Assembly (NCBI RefSeq): GCF_001545075.1
Contig: NZ_FCOB02000004.1
Span: forward strand, 245,559 to 309,558
Length of the DNA: 64,000 nucleotides
Direction: 5' to 3'
DNA from: Caballeronia ptereochthonis
Lineage (GTDB): Bacteria; Pseudomonadota; Gammaproteobacteria; Burkholderiales; Burkholderiaceae
Shown here: piece by piece, positions 1-8,481 of the stretch
Layout: each line of letters begins with the position of its first letter
Position numbering within the stretch: the first letter of the stretch is position 1
Position numbers and translations under genes: made by a program
The notes under the pieces: generated by a model
Seen by the model: only the letters and a program-made list of their open reading frames with translations
Databases searched by the model: none
Told to the model about the DNA's origin: nothing

Positions 1-227
1 CGCCGCCGCCGACCAGCGGCGCGGGCAATCTGGCCTTCGAGGGCCCGTGGGCGCTCTTTCGCATGTTCGACCGGCTCGATGTCCAGCCGACCGATCAGCC
101 CGAGCGCTTTGTCGTGACCTTCGATGTCGAAGGCCGCAAGGCGCGCTTCGAAGTGACGGCGAACAGCGTCGAGAATCCATTCCGGCTCGCGGACCTGCGC
201 GCTTTCTCCTGCCCGGAACGCCTATGA
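1..227 (+). CDS. tssM: Type VI secretion membrane protein TssM (IcmF), C-terminal end
   Basis: Only the last 74 codons are in the window, read in the frame that starts at base 3 and ending in TGA at 225-227. The visible protein carries the motif GPWALFRMFDRL followed by a beta-rich tail (FVVTFDVEGRKARFEV), which matches the C-terminus of IcmF/TssM. TssM is the inner-membrane protein that, with TssL and TssJ, forms the membrane complex of the type VI secretion system. The stop overlaps the start of the next gene (ATGA), so the two are translationally coupled. The identification rests on this short tail plus the neighbouring tagF and kinase genes. Confidence 0.8.
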   Translation, partial: PPPTSGAGNLAFEGPWALFRMFDRLDVQPTDQPERFVVTFDVEGRKARFEVTANSVENPFRLADLRAFSCPERL

Positions 228-976
228 GCGACGATCTCGGCGAAACGCTCACCGACGACGGCGCGGCCATCGCCGGCTGGTACGGCAAGCTGCCCTCGCT
301 CGGCGATTTCGCCGCGCGCCGGCTCTCGGACGCCTTCGTCGCGCCGTGGGACGCGTGGCTCGCGCAGCGCGTCGCGGAAACGCAGCTCGCGCTCGGCGCG
401 GACTGGCTCGAGCTCTATCTGACCTGTCCGGTGTGGCGCTTCTTCGCGATGCCCGGCGCGATCGCGCCGACGCTCGCATCGTGCTGGACGGGCGTGGTGA
501 TGGCATCGGTGGATCGCGTCGGCCGGCATTTTCCGTTGACGATCGCGACACCGCTGCCGTGCGCGCCGGCGACGGGCGCGGAGATCGGCGCGCTCTGGCA
601 ATGGCTCTCGGCGATCGAAGGCGTGGCGCTCGCCGCGCTCGATTTCGATCACAGCATCGAGCGCCTCGACGAGCAGCTGGCCACACTGCCCGTGCCCGTG
701 CTGACGCCGCCGCGCGCCGCCACGCGCGCCGCCGTCCTGCACGAACCGTGGATCGTGCAGTCGGCCGAGGCGCTGCCCGAAGCGCTTGCCCGAACCTTCG
801 CGCCGGTCTGGCTGACCGAGGTCTACGGCATGAGCATGTGGACATCGGCGCAGCCCGCACCCGACGAGGTCCCCGATGCGCCCGATCGCGCGCCCCGCCC
901 GTTCACCGTCTGGCCCGTGTACGGCCTGCCCGACACGGCGCTTTTCACCACCATGCTGCGGGATTGCGGATCATGA
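224..976 (+). CDS. tagF: Type VI secretion-associated protein TagF
   Basis: A 250-residue protein starting at the ATG that overlaps the tssM stop. The sequence AGWYGKLPSLGDFAARRL at about residues 12-29 is the signature of the TagF (DUF2094) family: a Gly-Lys-Leu-Pro block followed by GDF. In the family TagF acts as a post-translational negative regulator of type VI secretion, in Pseudomonas working with or against the PpkA/PppA phosphorylation pathway. A kinase gene follows directly and overlaps by ATGA, so tssM, tagF and the kinase form one operon. The open frame extends further upstream, but that part lies inside tssM in another frame and is not expected to be translated. Confidence 0.88.
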   Translation: MSDDLGETLTDDGAAIAGWYGKLPSLGDFAARRLSDAFVAPWDAWLAQRVAETQLALGADWLELYLTCPVWRFFAMPGAIAPTLASCWTGVVMASVDRVGRHFPLTIATPLPCAPATGAEIGALWQWLSAIEGVALAALDFDHSIERLDEQLATLPVPVLTPPRAATRAAVLHEPWIVQSAEALPEALARTFAPVWLTEVYGMSMWTSAQPAPDEVPDAPDRAPRPFTVWPVYGLPDTALFTTMLRDCGS

Positions 977-2892
977 ACGCGACCGGCCAGCTCCCGGGCG
1001 ACGACCGAAACGGCAGCAAGACCGAAAGCAACGCCGAAAACGACAAGACGGTGATCATGAGCGGCGCGCGCGCGCCCTCCACCGGCGCGCCCGGCACGTT
1101 CGATGCGCCGGTCACGCACAACGTCCTGCCGCCGGGCACGCGGCTCGGCGAATTCGAGATCGTCGGGCTGATCGGCGAAGGCGGCTTCGGCATCGTCTAT
1201 CTGGCGTTCGATACCTCGCTCGACCGCCATGTCGCGCTCAAGGAGTACATGCCGTCGGCGCTCGCCTCACGCGTCGGCGCGACGCAGGTGCACGTCAAAT
1301 CCGAGCGCTACGAGAGCATGTTCCGCGCCGGGCTGAAGAGCTTCATCAACGACGAGGCCCGGCTGCTCGCGCGCTTCGATCATCAGTCGCTCGTGAAGGT
1401 GTACCGCTTCTGGGAAGCGAACGGCACGGCCTACATGGTGATGCCGTACTACAAGGGCGTGACGCTCAAGGACGCGCTCAAGGCCATGAAAAAGCCGCCC
1501 GACGAAGCCTGGCTGCGCGCGCTGCTCACGCCGCTCGTCGATGCGCTCGCCGTGCTGCATGCGGCCAACTGCTTTCACCGCGATATCGCCCCGGACAACA
1601 TCATTCTGCTGGGGGACAGCCATCGGCCCGTGCTGCTCGATTTCGGCGCGGCGCGACGCGTGATCGGCGACATGACGCAGGCGCTCACGGTGATCCTCAA
1701 GCCGGGCTACGCGCCGATCGAGCAGTACGCCGAAGTGCCGTCGCTCAGGCAAGGGCCGTGGACCGATCATTACGCCCTCGCCGCGCTCGTCTATTTCGCG
1801 ATCACCGGCAAGACGCCGCCGCCGTCCGTCGGCCGCATGGTGAGCGACAGCTACCAGCCGCTCGCGACGCTCGCGGCCGGGCGCTATTCGAGCCGCTTCC
1901 TCAAGGCGATCGATCACGCCCTCGCCGTCCAGCCCGCGAACCGGCCGCAGACGGACCGGCAGTTCGCCGCCGAGCTCGGGATCTCGCTCGATGATGCATC
2001 GGCCGAGCGCGCGACGGGCGACGCCAAGGACGGCGGCAAGGGCGGCATGAACGGCGGCGGCAGGGACAGCGCGCGGCGGCGCATCGGCTGGATGCTCGGC
2101 GCGATGTGCGGGCTCGCGGCGGCCGCCGCGCTGGGCTTCTTCGTGCTGAGGCCGCCCGCACCCGCGCCTTCCGCCGCCGGTGCCGATCGCGCGGCGAGCG
2201 GCGGGACCGCGCCGGCTTCGGCTGCGATGTCCGCGCCGGCTTCTGCCTCGGTCAATGCGGCCTCGCCCGCATCGGCCGGGATTGCGGCCCGGCCCGCGCC
2301 TGCCGAAGTCGCCGGCGCGTCCGGCTCGCTGAATCCGCCCGCGCCGCCGCCCGCGGCGCTGCCGCCCTTCTCGCCCGCCGAAGAATTCGCGCGCATCGTC
2401 GCGCTGGCGGATCCGTCGATCGCCGTGAAGGCGGACGTGCCGCTCACGCGCGCCGTCGTCGGCCATGACCGGCTGCGCTTCTCGCTCACGAGCAGTCGCG
2501 ACGGCTATGTCTATGTGTTCGTCGTCGATCCGGCGAATCAGTATCTGCAGCTCTTCCCGAACGAGCTCGATCGCGACAATCGCATCAACGCGAAAAAGCG
2601 CCTCGTGCTGCCGCGCCCGAGCTGGCCGATGGAAGCGGGCGAGCCCGTCGGCGCGAACCACTTCGTCGCGATCGTGTCGGCCGCGCCGCGAGACTTCTCC
2701 GCGCTCAACATGACGCACGACTCCGTGTTCGCGAGCCTCTCGTCCGAGGCGCAAAACGCCGCGGCGGCGCAGCGGACCCTTACGGCATCGCCGTTCGCGG
2801 GCGTGCCGGCATGCGGCAGCGCCGCGCCTTCGTGCCCGGTCGCGTACGGCGCGGCGGCCTTCAAAATCGACGTCGTCCGTTCGTCTAAATAG
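973..2892 (+). CDS. Membrane Ser/Thr protein kinase, PpkA-like, with periplasmic DUF4384-type domain
   Basis: A 639-residue protein. The cytoplasmic kinase domain spans about residues 58-330, with glycine loop GEGGFGIV (68-75), catalytic lysine K90, HRDIAPDN (202-209, D204) and DFGAAR (223-228), so it should be active. One transmembrane helix lies at about 371-393. A long Ala/Pro/Ser linker follows, then a C-terminal domain at about 480-625 (RFSLTSSRDGYVYVF ... LFPNELDRDNRI) that looks like DUF4384. PpkA kinases switch type VI secretion on by phosphorylating the Fha scaffold, and the C-terminal domain probably senses an envelope signal. The gene overlaps tagF by ATGA. No PppA phosphatase is visible here; it may lie to the left. 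Confidence 0.85.
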   Translation: MNATGQLPGDDRNGSKTESNAENDKTVIMSGARAPSTGAPGTFDAPVTHNVLPPGTRLGEFEIVGLIGEGGFGIVYLAFDTSLDRHVALKEYMPSALASRVGATQVHVKSERYESMFRAGLKSFINDEARLLARFDHQSLVKVYRFWEANGTAYMVMPYYKGVTLKDALKAMKKPPDEAWLRALLTPLVDALAVLHAANCFHRDIAPDNIILLGDSHRPVLLDFGAARRVIGDMTQALTVILKPGYAPIEQYAEVPSLRQGPWTDHYALAALVYFAITGKTPPPSVGRMVSDSYQPLATLAAGRYSSRFLKAIDHALAVQPANRPQTDRQFAAELGISLDDASAERATGDAKDGGKGGMNGGGRDSARRRIGWMLGAMCGLAAAAALGFFVLRPPAPAPSAAGADRAASGGTAPASAAMSAPASASVNAASPASAGIAARPAPAEVAGASGSLNPPAPPPAALPPFSPAEEFARIVALADPSIAVKADVPLTRAVVGHDRLRFSLTSSRDGYVYVFVVDPANQYLQLFPNELDRDNRINAKKRLVLPRPSWPMEAGEPVGANHFVAIVSAAPRDFSALNMTHDSVFASLSSEAQNAAAAQRTLTASPFAGVPACGSAAPSCPVAYGAAAFKIDVVRSSK

Positions 2893-2963
2893 CGAGTCGC
2901 GCTTCACGCCCGATGGCGCGCAGCACGGCAAGCCGAAAGTCGTTCAGGCAGGACGAGGACATC

Positions 2964-4910
2964 ATGGCACCACGAGCGCGCGGCCCAGCCGCGGAGTCGG
3001 GCAGCACGCCCGGGGTTTCCCTCGCAGCCTCGTCTGCGTGCGCGGGTGCCGGTCCAGGGGCGGTTTCGCGCGCAATCCCGGGCGCGCGGGCCACGCTATC
3101 CCTGCTCGCCGCGATGCTCGCGGGCGCCCTCGCCGGCTGCGCGAATTCGCCGGCGCCGCCCGCGCCGAAAGTCGCGCAGGCGCACGCACCCACGCCGGCG
3201 CCCGCCGAGCCGGTCGAGGGGCCCCGCATCGTCAGCGCGGCGGCATCGGGGCCGGAGCCGGGCATCGTCAATCCGCTGCCCACGAGTCCGTCGGCATCGC
3301 TCTCCGGAGCCGCGACGCCCTTCGCCACGAAGAACGCGCTCTACACGCCCGTGTCCTTTTCCAGCGTGCCCGGCTGGGCAAGCGATGACGTCGCGCAATC
3401 CTGGGAGGCGTTCCGGCGCGGCTGCGCGGTGCTGGGCGGCAAGCCCGGGTGGGCGGCGCCGTGCGCGGCCGCGCGCGGTATCAACGCGAACGACAGCGTC
3501 GCGGTGCGCCGCTTCTTCGAGGACAACTTCACGGTCTACCAGATCCGCAACGTCGACAAGACTTCGCGCGGCGTGCTGACCGGCTATTACGAGCCGGTCC
3601 TGCGCGGCAGCCGCAAGTATGGCGCGCCATATGTCTATCCGGTCTACGGCGTGCCGCGCGACATGGTGTTCCTCGATTCGCGCCGCCTGCCGCCCAATGC
3701 GCGCGGCGAGCCGGTCATGGCGCGCATCGAGGGCCGCACGGTGATTCCGCTCGCGGCGGTCTCCACCGGCAATGCGAAAGGCGTCTACGCACTCGAGCTC
3801 GGCAGCAGCGTGCCCGATATCCGCGACAAGAAGCTGCGGCTGCGTCTGGAAGGCAACCGCATCGTGCCGTACTACTCGCGCGTGCAGATCGAGCGCGGAC
3901 GCATCGACGCGCCGGTGCTCGCCTATGTCGCGGACCCCGCGATGCTCTATGCTATGCAACTGCAGGGCGCCGGCAAGGTCGTCCTGCCGGACGGCGTGAG
4001 CGTCATCCGGCTCGCCTATGCCGAGCAGAACGGCTTCGCGTTCAATCCGCCCGTCGCCAGTGCATCGACCAAGGGCCGCAAGGTTCTCGTGCGGGGCGTG
4101 GAAATCGACCTGGAAGAAGGCAACGTGAACACGCAGAACACGCCGGACCACGCCGATGCATTCGCCTCCGACGACGCGCCTCAGTCGCAACTGTTGCGCG
4201 GCGCGGCCGACGCCGATCCTCCGGGCGCTGCCGCAGCCGCCGCTCACGCCGATGCCTCGCCCGAATCGCCCCCCGAGTCGCCGCTGTTGCGCGGCTTCAA
4301 TCTCGCGAAAGGCGCGACGCCCACGGTGCGGCCGGCGCGCGTGAGCACCTCGCCGGCGGCGACGGCGGCCACTTCCGGCCACGGCGCGCTGCCATCCGCT
4401 CATGCAGCCAATCCTCCCGCCGCGCCCGCGCCGTCGCTTGCCGGCGCGGCCCCGCTCACCTACGCCTTCGCGTCCTCGGACCCGAGCTACGTTTTCTTCC
4501 GGACCATCCCCGACTCCCCCGCCGGACCGATCGGCGCGCTCGGCGTGCCGCTTTCGCCGGAACGCTCCGCTGCCGTCGATCCCCGCACGACGCCGCTCGG
4601 CGCGCCGGTTTTCATCGACGCGAGCGAGGGCGGGGCAAGCGGCTCGCCGGTCACGCGGCTTCTGATGGCGCAGGATTCGGGCGGCGCGATTCGCGGCGCC
4701 GTGCGCGCCGACTATTTCTTCGGCACCGGAGAGAAGGCGCAGCAGAAAGCCAGCAGAATGAAGCAGCCGACGCAGATGTGGGTGCTGCTGCCGAAGGGGC
4801 TGCGCATCTCCGCGAAGGAATCGGCGGTGCGCGTGCGCGGCGGCCCGGCGATGCCGAGCGCCGATTGCGTCGTGAGCGACCCGGATCTGTGCGTCGACGA
4901 TACACAATGA
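2964..4910 (+). CDS. MltA-type lytic transglycosylase lipoprotein, oversized
   Basis: A 648-residue protein ending in the MltA '3D' domain: QDSGGAIRGAVRADYF with the conserved Asp, then GTGEKA and PKG. The N-terminal half (FTVYQIRNV, GVLTGYYEPVLRGSRKYGAPY) is the MltA beta-barrel region. A lipobox LAGALAGC places the lipidated Cys at about residue 59, unusually deep. The ATG at 2964 is chosen because AGGACGAGGAC precedes it; an ATG at 2913 has no ribosome site. Between the two MltA parts lies a low-complexity Ala/Pro/Ser insert of roughly 130 residues, containing LLRG twice, so the protein is far longer than the usual 350-400 residues. The position next to the type VI kinase suggests local wall opening for the secretion apparatus. 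Confidence 0.85.
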   Translation: MAPRARGPAAESGSTPGVSLAASSACAGAGPGAVSRAIPGARATLSLLAAMLAGALAGCANSPAPPAPKVAQAHAPTPAPAEPVEGPRIVSAAASGPEPGIVNPLPTSPSASLSGAATPFATKNALYTPVSFSSVPGWASDDVAQSWEAFRRGCAVLGGKPGWAAPCAAARGINANDSVAVRRFFEDNFTVYQIRNVDKTSRGVLTGYYEPVLRGSRKYGAPYVYPVYGVPRDMVFLDSRRLPPNARGEPVMARIEGRTVIPLAAVSTGNAKGVYALELGSSVPDIRDKKLRLRLEGNRIVPYYSRVQIERGRIDAPVLAYVADPAMLYAMQLQGAGKVVLPDGVSVIRLAYAEQNGFAFNPPVASASTKGRKVLVRGVEIDLEEGNVNTQNTPDHADAFASDDAPQSQLLRGAADADPPGAAAAAAHADASPESPPESPLLRGFNLAKGATPTVRPARVSTSPAATAATSGHGALPSAHAANPPAAPAPSLAGAAPLTYAFASSDPSYVFFRTIPDSPAGPIGALGVPLSPERSAAVDPRTTPLGAPVFIDASEGGASGSPVTRLLMAQDSGGAIRGAVRADYFFGTGEKAQQKASRMKQPTQMWVLLPKGLRISAKESAVRVRGGPAMPSADCVVSDPDLCVDDTQ

Positions 4911-4982
4911 ACCATGCGCAGCGCGGCGCCATGATGGCGCGCGCGATGCAAACAGGCGTTCAACTCATTTCGCGGAGAGAGC

Positions 4983-5699
4983 ATGAGGTTCCTCGTCGCC
5001 GACGACCATGAACTGATCCGCCAGGCCGTCAAGTCGCTGTTGCGCGGCATCGATCCGGAAGCCCAGTTCGACGAGGCCGACAACTGGGACACGCTCGCCG
5101 CCGCCGCGCGCCCCGAGGCGAATCACGATCTCGCGATCGTCGATCTGCACATGTCGGGCATGGCGAGCGCATCGTCGCTGGCGGCGCTCCTGAAGGCCAA
5201 TCCGGCGCTGCCGCTCGTCGTGCTGTCGGCGGAAGAGTCGGTCGACGAAATGCGCGCCGTGCTCGCCGCCGGCGCGCTCGGCTTCGTGCCGAAGCGCGAA
5301 CCCGCCAACGTGATGCTCAAGGCCATCGAGCTCGTCCTTTCGGGCGGCGCGTATGTGCCGATCGAAGCGCTGAGCCTGATCGGCACGGGCGCGTCGAACG
5401 CTTCCGGCGCGGCACGGCCGTCGTCCGCCGAGCCCTCCTGGCCCATCCGGAGCACGCCGGCCGCGCCGCTCGAGCCGCATCACGTGCATCTGATGGAGAA
5501 CCTGTCGCCGCGTCAGCGCGAAATCATGCGGCTCGTGCATCGCGGCTGTACGAACAAGATGATCGCGCGGGAACTGCAAGTGGCCGAAGGCACGGTCAAG
5601 GTGCACCTTTCGGTGATCTTTCGCGCGCTGGGCGTGCGCAACCGTTCGTCGGCGATCGCGCTCATCAACGGCTGGCTGCAGACGGGGCGCTCGCTGTGA
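4983..5699 (+). CDS. LuxR/NarL-type response regulator
   Basis: A 238-residue two-domain regulator. The receiver domain begins RFLVADDHE with acidic residues at 7-8, the phospho-acceptor D54 in IVDLHMSGM, and the switch lysine in GFVPKREP. The C-terminal LuxR helix-turn-helix occupies about residues 170-232 (LSPRQREIMRLV ... MIARELQVAEGTVKVHL). A long variable linker joins the two. CGGAGAGAGC lies just before the ATG. The stop overlaps the GTG of the next gene (GTGA), so the two are co-transcribed. The most likely partner kinase is the hybrid histidine kinase encoded convergently at 6483-8261, which is an inference from proximity. Confidence 0.9.
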   Translation: MRFLVADDHELIRQAVKSLLRGIDPEAQFDEADNWDTLAAAARPEANHDLAIVDLHMSGMASASSLAALLKANPALPLVVLSAEESVDEMRAVLAAGALGFVPKREPANVMLKAIELVLSGGAYVPIEALSLIGTGASNASGAARPSSAEPSWPIRSTPAAPLEPHHVHLMENLSPRQREIMRLVHRGCTNKMIARELQVAEGTVKVHLSVIFRALGVRNRSSAIALINGWLQTGRSL

Positions 5700-6451
5700 G
5701 CGCGCCGAACGTGCTCGTCTGCCTGCCGACGCATCACGACGAGGTCCACGTCAACTTCGCCTTTTCGCTGATGGAAACCGCGCGTGCGCTGACCGATTCC
5801 GGCTGCGGCTTCCAGACGATGCACGTCGGCTCGTCACACATCATTCGCGCGCGCAACTTCTTCGCGAGCTACTTCGTCGCGCATGCCGAGTTCTCCCATC
5901 TGCTCTTTCTCGACACCGACATGCAGTTTCCGCCGCAAGCCGTGATGAAGCTGCTCGCCGCCGGCAAGTGCGTGGCGGGTGTCGCGTATCCGTACCGGCG
6001 AGTGAACCTGGACAAGCAGATCGGCGAGTCCGATCAGGGACTTTCGCTGCGTGAGTGGCTCGAAAAGCATGCCGACTATACGGTGCGGCTCAAGACAACG
6101 GACGATGGCCGCGCACGCGTGACGGATGGCTTCGTCGAAGCGGAGCACGTGGGCACGGGCATCTTTCTTGCGCGGCGCGATGCGTTCGAAGCCGCGAAGC
6201 CGTTCGCGCAATGCTATGCCGCGCCCGAGCAATATCGCGACATGCTGCCCGCAGGCCAGTTCTACGGTTTTTTTGACACCATCGAAGAACAGGGTTGCTA
6301 TCTGTCCGAAGACCTCTCCTTCTGCCGGCGCGTGCGGCTCGGCGGCGCCTCGGTCTGGGCGCTCGTCGACCAGACGATCGTGCACTACGGCGCGTCGGAA
6401 GTGGCCGGGCAATATCTACGCGCGCTGCGCATGCGCGGCAACATCGGCTGA
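5696..6451 (+). CDS. GT-A-fold glycosyltransferase-like protein
   Basis: A 251-residue soluble protein starting at a GTG that overlaps the previous stop. It opens with NVLVCLPTHHDEVHVNFAFS and carries LLFLDTDMQF at about residues 70-79, a DxD-type metal and nucleotide-sugar site. Further on are a conserved GTGIFLARRDAF block and LSEDLSFCRR, which resemble the acceptor-side motifs of family-2-like transferases. There is no signal peptide or membrane helix. The substrate is not predictable. It is translationally coupled to the LuxR regulator, an odd pairing that may be shared operon placement only. Confidence 0.65.
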   Translation: MSAPNVLVCLPTHHDEVHVNFAFSLMETARALTDSGCGFQTMHVGSSHIIRARNFFASYFVAHAEFSHLLFLDTDMQFPPQAVMKLLAAGKCVAGVAYPYRRVNLDKQIGESDQGLSLREWLEKHADYTVRLKTTDDGRARVTDGFVEAEHVGTGIFLARRDAFEAAKPFAQCYAAPEQYRDMLPAGQFYGFFDTIEEQGCYLSEDLSFCRRVRLGGASVWALVDQTIVHYGASEVAGQYLRALRMRGNIG

Positions 6452-6482
6452 AACGCAAGGCCGGAAAATCAAACCCCGCGCT

Positions 6483-8261
6483 TCACGCGGCCTCGTTCTC
6501 CTGGCTGCGCGGCTGAAGCATCACCTCGAGCGTGCGGCGCAGGCGCGTGGGCGTGACCGGCTTGTGCAGCACCGGCAGGCCGGCACCTGCGAGCGCCGCG
6601 AGTTCGGGCGATGCCATGTCGCCCGTGATCATCACGCAGGCGGGCTCGTTGTGCCCGCGCCGGCGCAGCGCCTCCCGCACCACCTGCAACGCTTCGACGC
6701 CCGTCTGATGACGGCCGATCTGATAATCGCAGAGCAGCACGTCCGGCACGAAGCCATCGGAGATCGCGCGCACGGCGGCGAGTTCGTCTCGGCAGCCGCG
6801 CACGATGCAGCCCCAGCGCGTGAGCAAGGTGCCGAGCGCGTCGAGATTCGCGGGATCGTCGTCGACGCATAGCACGCGGCGGCCCTCGATGAACGCGCTC
6901 ACCGGGAGTGGCGCGGCCAGGCTCACGGTGACGAGGCTCGCATCGCCGGTTCTGACCGGCACGCGAATGGTCGTGCCGCGGTCGAGGTCGGAGCGCAGCG
7001 TCAACTCCTCGCCGAGCAGGCGAGTGAGCCGCCGCACCGTCGACAAGCCGAGACCGTGACCCTGGCGCGCGACGAGATGCGGCTGGGGCACCTGATAGAA
7101 CTCCTCGAACACGAGCTCGTGCTCATATGGCGCGATGCCGATGCCGGAATCGCGCACCTCGATGAAACAGCGCTCGCGATTGGCGCCATTGCGCACGCCG
7201 ATCCAGATGGATCCGCGCTCGGTGTAACGCACCGCGTTGGACACGAGATTGGCGATCACGCGCTCGAGCAGCACCGGATCGGTAAAAGCGACGCACACCG
7301 TCGGCGCGATGCGCAACGCAAGCCCCTTCGCGGCGGCGGCCGGACGGAACTGCCGGTCGATGCGCGCGAGCAGCTCGGCCAGGAGAAAGTGCTGGGGAAT
7401 CACCTGGGTCACGCCGCTTTCGATGCGCGCAAGATCGAGCACCTGATTGAACAAGTGATTCAACGCTTCGACATTGCAAATGATGTGCTGCGCGGTTTCG
7501 TCTCGCTCGGCTTCACTGGCGCTGCGATCGGTCAGCGCGTGCGCGAGCAGGCCGATCGCATGAAGCGGCTGGCGCAGATCGTGGCTCGCCGCCGCGAAGA
7601 AACGCGTCTTGGCGAGGCTCGCCTCCTCGATCGCGCCCTTCTGGCGGGAAACCGTTTCCGCGAGCCGCTGCTGATCGACGCGCGCCTCGACGATGCGGCG
7701 AAAGAGCTCGCGATACTGCAAAGCGAACAGATGCACCGCGAAAATAAAAATGGCAAGCACGACGCCCAGTTCGAATCGGCCATAAACCGGCTGCATCAGA
7801 TGCAGCGCGGTGGCGGGCGCGAGCAGGGTCGGCACGGCGCTCCACAGGTTGAGCAGGTTCAGGCCATTGGACACATACGCGAGCGCGGCGAGCGCGATGA
7901 GCAGCACGGTGTGCGCGGCGGCGAGATCGAAGGATTCATTCTGGAACGCGAACCAAATGGAGAAGCCCGGCGCGGTGTGAAGCACCACATTCCTGAGCGC
8001 ATGCAGGCCGATCCAGCGGCGCGCATCGCACAGGAACGGCCGATAGCGCCGCCATGCCCACAGTCCGATCGCGAGACAGTTCGCAATCCCATAGAAAAGC
8101 ACACAAACGAGGGGGAGCCGCCCGGCGTCGGGGCGCGCGAGATAGACGAGACTCAGAAGCGCAATCGCACAACCGTGCGTCAGGAAGGAGGCTGGGTCCG
8201 CTGCATACAGAGCGCTCGCGAGATCGTTGTCGATGTCGCTCTGCTGTTGATCGCCATGCAT
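6483..8261 (-). CDS. Hybrid sensor histidine kinase / response regulator
   Basis: A 592-residue protein. The N-terminal 185 residues form six or so hydrophobic helices with no large periplasmic loop, so the sensor is probably membrane-embedded. The HisKA domain has ASHDLRQPLHAIGLLAHAL with the phospho-accepting His at about 227. The HATPase domain follows (NLVSNAVRYTERG, DSGIGI, GHGLGLSTV). A C-terminal receiver starts at about residue 460 (RRVLCVDDDPAN) with D512 in LLCDYQIG. AAGGGG lies nine bases upstream of the ATG. It is encoded convergently to the LuxR regulator, and a phosphorelay to that regulator is plausible but unproven. Confidence 0.9.
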   Translation of the reverse strand: MHGDQQQSDIDNDLASALYAADPASFLTHGCAIALLSLVYLARPDAGRLPLVCVLFYGIANCLAIGLWAWRRYRPFLCDARRWIGLHALRNVVLHTAPGFSIWFAFQNESFDLAAAHTVLLIALAALAYVSNGLNLLNLWSAVPTLLAPATALHLMQPVYGRFELGVVLAIFIFAVHLFALQYRELFRRIVEARVDQQRLAETVSRQKGAIEEASLAKTRFFAAASHDLRQPLHAIGLLAHALTDRSASEAERDETAQHIICNVEALNHLFNQVLDLARIESGVTQVIPQHFLLAELLARIDRQFRPAAAAKGLALRIAPTVCVAFTDPVLLERVIANLVSNAVRYTERGSIWIGVRNGANRERCFIEVRDSGIGIAPYEHELVFEEFYQVPQPHLVARQGHGLGLSTVRRLTRLLGEELTLRSDLDRGTTIRVPVRTGDASLVTVSLAAPLPVSAFIEGRRVLCVDDDPANLDALGTLLTRWGCIVRGCRDELAAVRAISDGFVPDVLLCDYQIGRHQTGVEALQVVREALRRRGHNEPACVMITGDMASPELAALAGAGLPVLHKPVTPTRLRRTLEVMLQPRSQENEAA

Positions 8262-8481
8262 TCTGTCATCCCCTTATCGCGTTGACATCTCGGGTGACAT
8301 CGAAAAATGGGCGGACGATCTGAACCTCGCGTGGCCTGGCCAAGCGCACGATTCGGTTGGTCCCCTGCTGAACAGGTTTACCCGAGAGTTTAGACGACGG
8401 CTATTACTAATTCCATATTGGTCGCTTCGAGCGAGAAAACCATACTCATCACGTTGCCACCGATATGGGGGGATTGACGAT

